Positions 37,625 through 48,785 of a DNA stretch of 64,000 nt are shown here, in pieces. The notes under the pieces are model-generated. The model did not search any database. It saw only the letters and a program-made list of their open reading frames with translations, and was not told where the DNA came from. The stretch lies in NCBI GenBank assembly GCA_031395645.1, contig JANNJM010000010.1:1-64000 (forward strand). The letters run 5' to 3'. The stretch is from SHZI01 sp031395645. Lineage in GTDB: Bacteria > Pseudomonadota > Gammaproteobacteria > Steroidobacterales > GCA-2729495. Made by a program: the position numbers and the translations under genes. The number at the start of each line of letters is the position of its first letter. Within the stretch, counting starts at the first letter, position 1.

Positions 37625-37942
37625 GGCGGTGCAAGAATACCTGAGGGATCCCGCGTCACAGCTAACCTTAAGGGGGCGAGCTAAGTGGCTGAAGACGAAG
37701 CCTGGTTAAACCGTGGGCCGGAAAGTTCGCTGGCGACTGTCCCGTCGGCATTATGTCTGGTCTCGGTCCTCGCCAGCCAAAGCCTCGGTCGGAGCCCGTC
37801 GGGGTAGAGGCTCCGGAACACGGCAATGGTTTACTTCCGCGCCATTTGTCTTTATGTTGCACCCAAAGGCGGGGGACAGATGCGCTTAGTCTGTCCGTCC
37901 GAAAGAAGCAAAAACTCCCCCGTGGGGAAGGGAACCGTTGCC
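37625..37942. other. Intergenic region between the propionate operon and PEP-CTERM gene 1
   Basis: These 318 bp separate divergent genes and should hold both promoters. I see no gene, RNA or clear riboswitch fold. A purine-rich ribosome site GGGGAAGGGAACC precedes the + strand ATG. A TTGCA at 37855 is reminiscent of a sigma-54 -12 element but lacks the matching -24 GG. Confidence 0.5.
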
Positions 37943-38668
37943 ATGAATTCAAAGTCACTCCTTGCCGCCAGCCTGCTGTCCGTGACCGGACTGATGGTCA
38001 CTGGGGCACAGGCAGCCGTGATCTGCAACGGTAGCCTGATAGGTACCACGTGCACGCTGGCCGGGCCGAGCATCACCTGGGTGTTTGATGTCAACACGCA
38101 GGATTTTGCCGGACAGAAGTTCGGTGCTCCGACGCTGGTTGGCGATGCGGTGCGCTTCCTGCCGACGACCTTTCTCGCTGACTCGCTTAACGGCGCCGGT
38201 GCGGCGTCGACTTCGCGGTTCTTTGTGTTCGATCGCGTGTTCTCGAATGCGGGTCTGGAAATTGCCTCCATCACCACGGTTGAGAGGGGCGATTACTTCA
38301 TCATCAATGGGGTGTCGGTGAGCGCCCAGCTCTACACCCAGATCGCCAACAACAACGTCAATTTCCCACTGGACTTCGCGACAGACACCCAGAGTTTAGG
38401 CACCGTCGTCGCCCCCACCAACGGCGTAGCGACGTTGTGGAGCCTGACGGGAACAGTGACACCTGCCGCTTCGTTCGCCGGCTATGCCAGTGACGTGTCC
38501 TTCGGCATTCAGAACACACTGCAGGCGCTGACCTTAAACCCTGCATCAGAGGCGTTCATCCAGAAGAAGTTCAGCATCGATGTCGTGGCCACCGTGCCGG
38601 TGCCCGCCGCTGTCTGGCTGTTCGGTTCCTCACTGGGTCTGCTCGGCCTGGCCCGCCGCCGAAAGTAG
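37943..38668 (+). CDS. VPxPA-type PEP-CTERM exported protein 1
   Basis: A 241-aa secreted protein: signal peptide (about residues 1-24, cut near AQA), a beta-rich body without known domain and the C-terminal sorting signal VPVPAAVWLFGSSLGLLGLA followed by RRRK. Such signals are recognised by exosortase-type peptidases and anchor or release proteins at the outer surface, often linked to exopolysaccharide. No exosortase is in the window. A paralogue lies 400 bp downstream. A rho-independent terminator follows directly. Confidence 0.88.
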   Translation: MNSKSLLAASLLSVTGLMVTGAQAAVICNGSLIGTTCTLAGPSITWVFDVNTQDFAGQKFGAPTLVGDAVRFLPTTFLADSLNGAGAASTSRFFVFDRVFSNAGLEIASITTVERGDYFIINGVSVSAQLYTQIANNNVNFPLDFATDTQSLGTVVAPTNGVATLWSLTGTVTPAASFAGYASDVSFGIQNTLQALTLNPASEAFIQKKFSIDVVATVPVPAAVWLFGSSLGLLGLARRRK

Positions 38669-38704
38669 GTCTGTCGGTGGCGCGTCAGGCGCCAGGACCG
38701 AAAA

Positions 38705-38732
38705 AGCCCGCTAGTCCAGCGGGCTTTTTTTT
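38705..38732 (+). terminator. Rho-independent terminator after PEP-CTERM gene 1
   Basis: AGCCCGCT (38705-38712) and AGCGGGCT (38718-38725) form an 8-bp stem with a 5-nt loop, followed by eight T. A run of A precedes the stem, so it could also act on the other strand. Confidence 0.93.
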
Positions 38733-39075
38733 GACTCTGGCGGCGCAAGACGACGGTTCGTCTGTCGTCACGAACCGACACCCAAAGCCCGTCATGGCGA
38801 CTCTCGAAAGAGCGCGGAAGCCAATGATTGGAAAAGCATTGCTCTGGAGCTCTTCGGGCGCGTCAGGGGGCCGGATCCTGAGCCGCGCGGGGCTCCTGAG
38901 ATTATGACAAGGAGTAGCGCGGGGCAGCGCCCCCGTAATTCCCAATCCGGTGTTGTGTTCCTGAGGGCTTTTGGGTAGTTTGCTGCTTAACGGGGTTGAG
39001 TTACCCAAGAACAAACGCCAATTAACGAATCATCTGGCTTCGAAAAAGTCGGCTCAGAACAAAGGCAGCTGCACC
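38733..39075. other. Intergenic region before PEP-CTERM gene 2
   Basis: About 340 bp with no convincing gene. Positions 38972-38987 (TGGGTAGTTTGCTGCT) loosely fit a sigma-54 -24/-12 promoter with the correct GG-N10-GC spacing, about 90 bp before the ATG. Such promoters are known for some PEP-CTERM genes under PrsK/PrsR control. A purine-rich AAAGGCAG lies just before the start codon. Confidence 0.4.
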
Positions 39076-39768
39076 ATGAAATTTCTTCGCGTTTCCAAGA
39101 CGATTTCAGTTCTCGCGGCCCTGCTGCCGCTCACCGCGCAGGCAATCACGGATTGCGGCCCCAGCATCTGCTACACCTACGATCCGGGGCAGCCGGCGGC
39201 GGCGTATTTTGGCACCCCGTCGCGGCTTGGTGACTCGATGCGCTTTACTCCCCCGAGCTTCCGCGCCGAGTCGCTCAACGGGGGAACGGTCACGGTCACG
39301 GCGACCTGGCTGTTCGACAACGTGTATTCGGTTGGCGGTGGCGAGATCGGCAGTGTGCTGATCACCGAGGCCGGCGACTTCAGCATCACGGGCGACAGCA
39401 GTGGCGCTGCCGATACCGTGGGCGTGAACCTCTACACGCAGGTGGCGAACAACGCCTCCGCAGAGGTGGCGATTGATATCAAGAATTTCTCGGCGTCGGG
39501 TAATACGTTTGCCCCGCCGGAGCCGTGGGCGCTGATCAGCACTGCAATCAACCCATCGACCGCGTTCACCTCCGTCGCGAACAACGTTGCCGTGAGCATC
39601 CAGAACACACTCTCTGCTACGACGGATGAGCTTGGCGGCAACGCCTGGATCCAGAAGAAGTTCGTGGTTGAGATTGGCACCGTAGCCCCCGTGCCGGTGC
39701 CGGCCGCCGTCTGGCTCTTCGGCTCGGCCTTTGGGGTCCTCACCCTGGTGCGCCGCCGCGTCGCCTGA
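39076..39768 (+). CDS. VPxPA-type PEP-CTERM exported protein 2
   Basis: A 230-aa paralogue of the protein encoded 400 bp upstream, with shared body motifs (LGDSMRFTPPSFRAESLNG compared with VGDAVRFLPTTFLADSLNG, and NLYTQVANN compared with QLYTQIANN). Signal peptide of about 22 residues (cut near AQA) and sorting signal VPVPAAVWLFGSAFGVLTLV followed by RRRVA. It should be exported and processed by an exosortase encoded elsewhere. The pair arose by tandem duplication. A strong terminator follows. Confidence 0.88.
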   Translation: MKFLRVSKTISVLAALLPLTAQAITDCGPSICYTYDPGQPAAAYFGTPSRLGDSMRFTPPSFRAESLNGGTVTVTATWLFDNVYSVGGGEIGSVLITEAGDFSITGDSSGAADTVGVNLYTQVANNASAEVAIDIKNFSASGNTFAPPEPWALISTAINPSTAFTSVANNVAVSIQNTLSATTDELGGNAWIQKKFVVEIGTVAPVPVPAAVWLFGSAFGVLTLVRRRVA

Positions 39769-39796
39769 CGCTTTCTTAGACTAAGTCTCTGGTTCC

Positions 39797-42496
39797 TTAG
39801 CGACTGGCCGGCCCCGCGAAAGCGGGGTCCGGCTTTTTCGCTTCTATCTTAAGCTTCAGGGCCGCCGCCGCCAGTTCCCCGGGGCTCACCGCACCCTGAT
39901 CGCCCAGGGCCGCCAGGGCGGCCCAGGCGACGTACTCGGCGCTCACCTCGAACCACGTCCGAAGGTCCAGCCGGGACTCGGAGAGGCCGTAGCCGTCCGT
40001 TCCCAGCACGACGTAGGGGCCGGGGACCCAGCGGGAGATGCTGAGGGGCAGGGCCTTCATGTAGTCGCTGGCAGCGACGAACACGCCGCGTTCCTTCGCC
40101 AGCAGCTGCTGGACCCAGGGGCTGGAGATTCCTGCGCCACCGGCCGCGCCTCCCGCCAGGAGGTTTGCCCGTTCGACGCGCAGGCCCTCTCGGCACAGTT
40201 CGTTGTAGCTGGTGACACTCCAGACGTCCGCTTCGACCCCGAGATCGTGGAGCAGTGCCTGGGCGCGCAGGACCTCGGTCATGATCGCGCCGCTCCCGAA
40301 CAGATGTGCCTTCCGTTCCGGCCGGGGTCCTGCCTGGCCCCTCGAGTAGCAGTACATGCCCCGGATGATGCCGTCGGCCGGTGCCGCCCCCATCGCTGGC
40401 ATTGGCAGGTTCTCGTTGTGGATGGTGATGTAGTAGAAGACGCTCTCCTGCAGCTCGTACATCCGCCGGATGCCCTCGCGGACGATCACGGCGAGCTCAT
40501 AGGAAAACGCCGGGTCATAGCTCAGCAGGTTCGGAACCGTGCTGGCGATGACCTGGGAATGCCCGTCCTGGTGCTGCAGGCCCTCGCCGTTCAGCGTCGT
40601 GCGGCCGGAGGTACCGCCCAGCAGGAAACCCCGGCACAGCATGTCGCCGCAGCTCCAGATCATGTCGCCCACGCGCTGGAAGCCAAAGATCGAATAGAAG
40701 ACGTAGAACGGAATCGTCGGCACGCCGTGGACGGCGTAGGCGGAGCCAGCCGCCATGAACGAGGCCATCGCGCCGGCTTCGCAGATGCCTTCCTGCAGGA
40801 TCTGACCGTCGGTGGCTTCCCGGTAGGGCATCAGTGTGGAGCTGTCCACGGGCCGGTATTTCTGGCCTTCGGAGGAGTAGATGCCGGCTTTGCGAAACAG
40901 GGCTTCCATGCCAAAGGTGCGGGCTTCGTCCGGCACGATGGGGACGATATAGCGCCCCAGCTCCGGGTGGTCCAGCAGCTTGGAGAGCATACGGACAAAG
41001 GCCATCGTTGTGGACAGCGGCCGGTCGCCAGAACCCGCCAGCTGTTCCTGGAATAACGCGAGATCCGGTGCCGGCAGTGACGGGCAGTCGACCGTTCGAT
41101 GCGGCCAGTGGCCGCCCAGCGCGCTCCGGCAGGCCATCACGTAGCGGAGTTCCTCGCTGTCCTCAGCCGGACGGTAGAAGTCCGCGCGCGCAATGGCCTC
41201 GTCAGACAGCGGTATGCCCAGCCGTCGCGCCGTTTCCTGTCGTTCCTCAACGTTCAGGTTCTTCTTCTGGTGGACGACGTTGGAGCCTTCGTAGCCCTGC
41301 ATGCCATACCCCTTGATCGTCTTGATCAGGACGGCGGTGGGGCGACCGTCGCTCTGCACCGCGCGCGCAAAGGCGGCGAAGACCTTGCGGTAGTCGTGGC
41401 CACCGCGCTTGATGCCACGAATTTCCTCGTCGGACAGGACCCGCATGATGTCGGCCAGACGGGTGTCGGTGCCATTCCAGTGGGCACGCACCTCCGGCCC
41501 GCTGGAGACGGAGTACATCTGGTAGTCGCCATCCACGGCACGTTCCATGCGGGCCTGAAGCACGCCCTCGTGGTCAATGGCAAACAGCGTGTCCCACTCG
41601 CCACTCCAGATGACCTTGAGCACGTTCCAGCCGGCGCCACGGAAGCTGCGCTCGAGCTCCTGGATGATCTTGCCGTTGCCCCTCACCGGGCCGTCGAGGC
41701 GTTGCAGGTTGCAGTTGACCACCAGAATCAGGTTGTCCAGCTGCTCGCGGGCGGCGATGTTGATCGTCCCCAGCACTTCCGGCTCGTCGGACTCGCCATC
41801 GCCGATGAAGTTCCAGACCTTGCCGCCATTCTTCGGCTTCAGTCCCCGGCTTTCCAGGTACTTCGCGAAGCGCGCCTGGTAGATGCAGCTTGGGGTTGAC
41901 AGGCCCATGGACGCACACGGGGACGCCCAGAAGCTGGGCATGTTCCGCGGGTGCGGGTAGGAAGAAAGACCGCCCCCGGGCTGCAACTCGCGGCGGAAAT
42001 TGTCCAGTTGCGTCGCGGACAGGCGACCCTCGAGGAAGGCACGCGCGTAGACGCCAGGAGCGGAATGCGCCTGAATGCTGACCAGGTCCCCACCGTAGTC
42101 CGGACCCTTGTTCCGGAAAAAATGGTTCAGGCCCACTTCGAGCATGGTGGCCCCTGACGCGTAGGTGCCGATGTGCCCGCCGACGGCCGTGCCGCTGTCG
42201 TAGCCGCGCAGGACCATCGCCATGGCATTCCAGCGATTGATGTTCTCGATGCGCCGCTCCAGCTCGATATTGCCGGGGTAGGCAGGCTGCTGTTCCAGCG
42301 GAATGGTGTTGCGGTAGGGGGTGTTGAGCGTCGCGTCCTCGACGATCACGTTGGCATCCGTGAGGTAGTCGCGGACGGCGCGGAACAGGGCCTTGGCCCG
42401 TTCGGGCCCTTCATTCCGCAACACGGACTCGATCGACTCGACCCACTCACGGAGTTCCTCGTCGCTTCGCTCCAGATCTGATCGTCGGACCGCCAT
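39797..42496 (-). CDS. aceE: Pyruvate dehydrogenase E1 component, homodimeric
   Basis: An 899-aa thiamine diphosphate enzyme that decarboxylates pyruvate and acetylates lipoyl-E2. The AceE pattern is clear throughout: GGHIGTYASGATMLEVGLNH, the ThDP motif GDGESDEPEVLG...NCNLQRLDGPVRGN, and the C-terminal transketolase-like part with AGAMASFMAAG and GLQHQDGHSQ. E. coli AceE has 887 aa. The E2 (aceF) and E3 (lpd) genes are not adjacent, unlike in enteric bacteria. ATG 42496 begins the family's N-terminus. The 3' end overlaps the terminator of the convergent PEP-CTERM gene. Confidence 0.95.
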   Translation of the reverse strand: MAVRRSDLERSDEELREWVESIESVLRNEGPERAKALFRAVRDYLTDANVIVEDATLNTPYRNTIPLEQQPAYPGNIELERRIENINRWNAMAMVLRGYDSGTAVGGHIGTYASGATMLEVGLNHFFRNKGPDYGGDLVSIQAHSAPGVYARAFLEGRLSATQLDNFRRELQPGGGLSSYPHPRNMPSFWASPCASMGLSTPSCIYQARFAKYLESRGLKPKNGGKVWNFIGDGESDEPEVLGTINIAAREQLDNLILVVNCNLQRLDGPVRGNGKIIQELERSFRGAGWNVLKVIWSGEWDTLFAIDHEGVLQARMERAVDGDYQMYSVSSGPEVRAHWNGTDTRLADIMRVLSDEEIRGIKRGGHDYRKVFAAFARAVQSDGRPTAVLIKTIKGYGMQGYEGSNVVHQKKNLNVEERQETARRLGIPLSDEAIARADFYRPAEDSEELRYVMACRSALGGHWPHRTVDCPSLPAPDLALFQEQLAGSGDRPLSTTMAFVRMLSKLLDHPELGRYIVPIVPDEARTFGMEALFRKAGIYSSEGQKYRPVDSSTLMPYREATDGQILQEGICEAGAMASFMAAGSAYAVHGVPTIPFYVFYSIFGFQRVGDMIWSCGDMLCRGFLLGGTSGRTTLNGEGLQHQDGHSQVIASTVPNLLSYDPAFSYELAVIVREGIRRMYELQESVFYYITIHNENLPMPAMGAAPADGIIRGMYCYSRGQAGPRPERKAHLFGSGAIMTEVLRAQALLHDLGVEADVWSVTSYNELCREGLRVERANLLAGGAAGGAGISSPWVQQLLAKERGVFVAASDYMKALPLSISRWVPGPYVVLGTDGYGLSESRLDLRTWFEVSAEYVAWAALAALGDQGAVSPGELAAAALKLKIEAKKPDPAFAGPASR
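39807..39838 (+). terminator. Rho-independent terminator after PEP-CTERM gene 2
   Basis: GCCGGCCCCGC (39807-39817), a GAAA loop and GCGGGGTCCGGC (39822-39833, one bulged T) form an 11-bp stem followed by TTTTT. The sequence lies inside the 3' end of the convergent aceE gene, so it also encodes the last AceE residues. Confidence 0.9.
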
Positions 42497-43748
42497 GCCG
42501 GCTTGCTCCCCGCGGTCAGCCCGAGCGCCGACCGCCAAACGGTCAGAGGATAACCCGATTCCCCAAACCTCTGGGGTTGGGTGTCACTGTTTATGTCACG
42601 CTCCGAATCACTACAGGAGTCTGATCCGATGGCTAACGATGGCGCGAGGCGCCGGCTGCTTCGTTTTCTGCTCCGATCGCCCCTGCTGGCGACACCTGCC
42701 GCGCTGGCCCGCCCCGAGTTTGCGGTTCCCGAGACGCTTGATGAAGTTCTCGACGTCTTCCAGATGCAGCGGGCCGCCCGCAAGGTGCTGGATCTCGAGA
42801 CCTGGCACTTCATCGTCAACGGGGCGGACGACCTGCGGACGCTGGACGCGAATCGTACGGCTTTCGATCCCTGGCAGCTGCGGGTGCGTCGTCTTGTAGA
42901 CGTCAGCCGGATTGATACGAGCGTCGAGCTGCTCGGCCAGAGGTTGTCCTCGCCCATCCTGCTGGCGCCCGTCGGCTCCCAGCAGACCATTCACGCCGAT
43001 GGCGAGCTGGCCACGATGCGGGCCGCGTCGGCGCGCGGGCACCTGATGATCGCCTCCACGGTGAGCAGCAACAGCATCGGTGAGATCCGGTCCGCCGGGA
43101 CTTCGCCCCTGTGGTTCCAGCTTTACGCATCCCCGGATCAGGGCCTGATGCGCCACCTGCTGGCCGCCGCGGAGGCAGCCGGTTGTCTCGCGGTAGTGCT
43201 GACGGTGGATTCCAATACCCGTGGCAACCGCGAGGGCGAGCGCTGGTTTGCCCGCACCTCGACCCGTAAGGGCCCGCTGCGCATGGGCAACTTCGAGGGC
43301 TACAAGGGCCCGCCACGCGTCGGCGACGCCGCACTGAACTGGGCCAGCATCGACTGGCTGCGGGCGAACACGCGCCTCCCCATCCTGCTCAAGGGCATCG
43401 TGACCCGTGAGGACGCGAAACTCGCGGTCCGGGCCGGCGTGGCCGGCCTGATCGTGTCCAACCACGGCGGCCGACAGGAGGAGAGTGGCCGGGGGACCCT
43501 CGAGTGCCTGCCGGAAGTGGTGGCCGCAGTCCGCGGACGACTGCCCGTGCTGATTGACGGCGGGTTCCGGCGTGGCACTGACGTCTTCAAGGCACTTGCC
43601 CTGGGTGCCGACGCGGTGTGCGTGGGCAGGCCCTACCTGTTTGGCCTGGGTGCCTACGGCGAGCCGGGCGTCGCCAGGGTGCTGGCCATCCTCGACAGTG
43701 AATTCCAGCGCAGCATGCAGTTTGCCGGCACGACCACGCTTGCGGCGA

Positions 43749-45377
<1,629 letters not shown>

Positions 45378-45397
45378 GGGTTACGTGGGGATCTGGA

Positions 45398-46423
45398 TCA
45401 GTCGCGGCCGGCGTCGCGGCCGACGGCCAGCATGCGCTCGAGGGACTGCCGCGCGCGTCGCGCCACGTCGGGGGGTACATCGATCGCAGGCTGCAGCGTT
45501 TCCAGTGAGCGGAGGATCTTGGGCAGGGTGATGCGCTGCATGTGAGGGCACAGATTGCAGGGCTGGATGAACTGCACCTCGGGGAACTCCACCGCGACGT
45601 TGCCCGCCATGGAGCACTCGGTGATCATCGCCACCTGCCGGGGACGCACTTTGTCCACGTGCGCAATCATCGCCGAGGTGGAGCCCACGTAGTCGGCTTC
45701 TGCGAGGACATCCGGCGGGCACTCCGGATGCGCCATCACGTGAATCCCGGGGTGCATGGTGCGGAACTCACGGATTTCAGGTCCGGTGAACCGTTCGTGG
45801 ACCTCGCAGGCACCCTGCCAGAGTATGAGCCTGACAGCGGTTTTCCCGGCGACGTATTTCCCGAGGAACTGGTCGGGAATGAAGATTACTTCGGGAACGC
45901 CCAGGGACTCGACGACCTGAACCGCGTTCGCCGAGGTACAGCAGATGTCGGATTCCGCCTTGACGTCGGCGGAGGTATTCACGTAGGTCACGACCGGCAC
46001 GCCGGGATGCTGCTTGCGAAGGGCCCGCACGTCGGCGGCTGTGATCGACGCTGCCAGCGAACAGCCGGCCCGCAGGTCGGGCAACAGCACGGTCTTGTCG
46101 GGGGACAGGATCTTCGCCGTCTCCGCCATGAAGTGCACCCCGCACATCACGATCGTCGACGCGTCCGTACGCTCACCGAACTGGGCGAGGCCCAGTGAGT
46201 CTCCGCAGTAGTCGGCGACGCCGTGAAAGATCTCCGGGGTCATATAGTTGTGCACCAGGATAATCGCCTGCTGATCGCGTTTGCGGCGGTTGATTGCAGA
46301 GATCAGCGGGGCATGCACCGGCCATTCCACGTCCGGAATGACATGCCGGACCCGCTCATACAGGTCGCGGGTTTCCCGTTCGATGTCCGGGGTGAAGGGC
46401 AGGGCGGCGTTGGGAGCATTCAT
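45398..46423 (-). CDS. nadA: Quinolinate synthase A
   Basis: A 341-aa [4Fe-4S] enzyme that condenses iminoaspartate with dihydroxyacetone phosphate to quinolinate. The three cluster cysteines are expected in VMCGVHFMAE, HPECPPDVLAEAD and QPCNLCPHMQRI, all present, with YVNTSADVKAESDICCTSAN and the substrate motif HNYMTPEIFHGVADY. ATG 46423 begins a family-like N-terminus; the longer open frame is not needed. It is transcribed just before nadB. The divergent gene is the GGDEF/EAL protein. Confidence 0.95.
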   Translation of the reverse strand: MNAPNAALPFTPDIERETRDLYERVRHVIPDVEWPVHAPLISAINRRKRDQQAIILVHNYMTPEIFHGVADYCGDSLGLAQFGERTDASTIVMCGVHFMAETAKILSPDKTVLLPDLRAGCSLAASITAADVRALRKQHPGVPVVTYVNTSADVKAESDICCTSANAVQVVESLGVPEVIFIPDQFLGKYVAGKTAVRLILWQGACEVHERFTGPEIREFRTMHPGIHVMAHPECPPDVLAEADYVGSTSAMIAHVDKVRPRQVAMITECSMAGNVAVEFPEVQFIQPCNLCPHMQRITLPKILRSLETLQPAIDVPPDVARRARQSLERMLAVGRDAGRD

Positions 46424-46581
46424 GCGGGCGTAGTTTGCAGTACTGGGGACGGGAGTAGAAGTCAGCCTGGCGGATTGCGGGTTCCGGGGCGTTTCTGGGA
46501 ACACGGTCACGTTTGGCAGGCGGCAAAACCACCAGACTTTCAGCGGGTTAATGGTGCAGCATTAAGGACGCGTTCCCGGGG

Positions 46582-48747
46582 ATGGAAGCCGCCGACAACA
46601 ACAGCCACGTGTTCGCTGACTACGCCGCGTTGCTGCGGGCCTTCCTGCCGCAGGTCCGGGGCTTCTACTGTTATGGCAAGGGCGGTGCCAGCCTCTGGAG
46701 TGAGGTATCGAACCCGACGATGCCACTGACGCCAGCCTACGAGGCGGCGCTCGCTGCGCTGCTGAACGAGCCCAGCGCCAACGCGGCGAGGGTGGAACTC
46801 GCGGGCGCGGTTGCCTACCTGGTAGCCCTCCGCAACGAAAAGGACGAGGCGATCGCGGCGCTGGCGATACTGATGCCAGCAGATGCGTTGCCGATGACCG
46901 CCGACGGGTGCGCGCAGCTCATCCTGCCGGCCAGCCGCACGCTGCAGCGCGAACTCAGCCTGCGGGTGCGTTTGCTCGAGGGCTACCGCAAATTGAACGT
47001 CCAGGCGACCGAAGAACGCCTGCTGCACGACGTGGAGCGCGCCGTGCAGGGGCCGCCCGACAGCGAGGCCATGCTGGTCCGGATTCTCGCGTTGTGCAGC
47101 CACTACCTGCAGGTCCGGTCGGCCGCGGTGCTGATTCCCGACAAGAGTATTGCGCTCGTCCACGGGGCGGCCCTCACCGAGCCTGAGCTGACACTCCTGC
47201 GCAAGGATCGCGGCGAATCTCCCGCTGGCGAATCCGGCGATCTCTATACGGTTCGGATCAGGGGCGCTGACCGGGCGCGGATCGGCCTGCTGGTCCTGGC
47301 CGGCTGGAACGGGGCGGATTTCAGCGCGAAGCGTCGGTCCCGCGTGGGCCGCTACATTGCATCGCACATCGAGTCGGTGCTGGAACGCTGTTATGACAGC
47401 CTGACGGGCCTCATGGCCTGGCCCGTGTTCGAGAAACTGATGGCGACTGCGGTGGCGGCCAGTGCGGGCCCGGCGCCAGCGCTCATTTACTTCGATATCG
47501 ATCGTCTCCACGTAGCCAACGACACGCTGGGACGTGAGGTCGGCGATCAGGTGCTTGCGAGCTTCGCCGCGATCCTGGGCGAGGAGATTGCGCGGCACGC
47601 CACCACGCGTATCGCCAGTGACCGTTTTGCCGCACTTCTGGTGGACACGGATCTGAAAACCGCCCGCGAAGTCGCTGAGCGCATCGCAGCCCGCTTCTCC
47701 CGCCTGGAGTTTGGCGAGGGGGATCGCCGCTATCGGGCCTCGGTCAGTGCCGGGATTGGCAGCGCCGCTCCGGACCACTTGCTGTCTGCCGATGACGACG
47801 CACCGGTGGATGGCGGTGCGCTGGCCACCGCCCAGATCGCCTGCGGTGCGGCCAAGGACCGGGGCCGGGGCCGGGTGGAGGTTTATCAGCCGGCGGACCT
47901 CTCCATCGTCCAGCGTTTTGATGACATCCAGCTGGTCGGCGCCATACGCAACGCCATCGACAACGGGCGGCTGGCCCTGGTGGGGCAGCCCATCGTCCGG
48001 ATAAAGACTGGCGCCGACGGGCACGACCACAGCTACTGCGAGGTGCTGGTCCGCATGCTGGGCGAGGACGACCAGCAGATCTCGCCGTCCGAATTTCTGT
48101 CCGCCGCCGAACGCTACCAGATGATGGAGGACCTGGACCGCTGGGTCGTGGCCAATACGCTTGAACTTCTCAGCGGCTCGCTGGCCAGGCTCGCGCCGGC
48201 GAAGGCCCGCTTTGCGATCAACCTTTCCGGTCAGAGCCTGGGTAGTGAGGCGTTTCTGGGCTTCGTCCAGCAACAGCTCGAGCGCAGCCGGGTGCCGCCT
48301 GAAATGCTGTGCTTCGAGATCACCGAAACCGTCGCCGTTGCCAACCTGCAACGCGCCCAGACGTTCATGCACACGTTGCGGAAAACCGGCTGCCGGTTCT
48401 CACTCGATGACTTTGGCACGGGTCTCAGCTCCTTCGCCTACCTGAAACTCTTTCCGGTCGACACACTGAAGATCGACGGCAGCTTCATCCGCGATCTAAC
48501 CACCAACGTGGTTTCCCAGTCCGTCGTGGCGGCCGTCTCGGAGGTGGCCCGCGTGATGCAGCTGGAAACGGTAGCGGAGTTCGTCCAGGATGAGGCGACC
48601 CTGACGCTGCTCGGCAAGCTGGGCGTCACCTGGGCGCAGGGCTACCTGTTCGGCGAGCCGACACTGCTAGCCGAGCGCATTGCGAGCGTGACTGAGATGC
48701 CCGGTGTGGCTGGGCTCCACCGCTCCGCGGATGCACGAGGAGCCTGA
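46582..48747 (+). CDS. GAF-like/degenerate GGDEF/EAL cyclic-di-GMP protein
   Basis: A 721-aa signalling protein. N-terminal part (1-250) with a GAF-like region, then a GGDEF domain beginning DSLTGLMAWPVFEKL whose signature is degenerate (SDRFAALL instead of GGDEF), then an EAL phosphodiesterase domain. The EAL catalytic set looks largely kept: EVLVRM, NLSGQSL, FEITET, SLDDFGTGLSSF, LKIDGSFI, ETVAEFV and QGYLFGEP. It should hydrolyse c-di-GMP, perhaps with the GGDEF domain sensing GTP. No membrane segment. It resembles the TdcF/LapD-like diguanylate regulators only loosely. Start ATG 46582. Confidence 0.88.
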   Translation: MEAADNNSHVFADYAALLRAFLPQVRGFYCYGKGGASLWSEVSNPTMPLTPAYEAALAALLNEPSANAARVELAGAVAYLVALRNEKDEAIAALAILMPADALPMTADGCAQLILPASRTLQRELSLRVRLLEGYRKLNVQATEERLLHDVERAVQGPPDSEAMLVRILALCSHYLQVRSAAVLIPDKSIALVHGAALTEPELTLLRKDRGESPAGESGDLYTVRIRGADRARIGLLVLAGWNGADFSAKRRSRVGRYIASHIESVLERCYDSLTGLMAWPVFEKLMATAVAASAGPAPALIYFDIDRLHVANDTLGREVGDQVLASFAAILGEEIARHATTRIASDRFAALLVDTDLKTAREVAERIAARFSRLEFGEGDRRYRASVSAGIGSAAPDHLLSADDDAPVDGGALATAQIACGAAKDRGRGRVEVYQPADLSIVQRFDDIQLVGAIRNAIDNGRLALVGQPIVRIKTGADGHDHSYCEVLVRMLGEDDQQISPSEFLSAAERYQMMEDLDRWVVANTLELLSGSLARLAPAKARFAINLSGQSLGSEAFLGFVQQQLERSRVPPEMLCFEITETVAVANLQRAQTFMHTLRKTGCRFSLDDFGTGLSSFAYLKLFPVDTLKIDGSFIRDLTTNVVSQSVVAAVSEVARVMQLETVAEFVQDEATLTLLGKLGVTWAQGYLFGEPTLLAERIASVTEMPGVAGLHRSADARGA

Positions 48748-48785
48748 CTTTGTCCCCGTAGTACGTTCTGGTGGACAATCGGGGC

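Noticed and set aside
36752..37942. A cobalamin riboswitch upstream of the B12-dependent mutase operon
   Set aside because: No B12-box-like or pseudoknot pattern could be recognised in the 318-bp leader; absence by eye is weak evidence.
46540..48372. A 610-codon minus-strand frame opposite the GGDEF/EAL gene
   Set aside because: Shadow of the coding strand; no recognisable domain.
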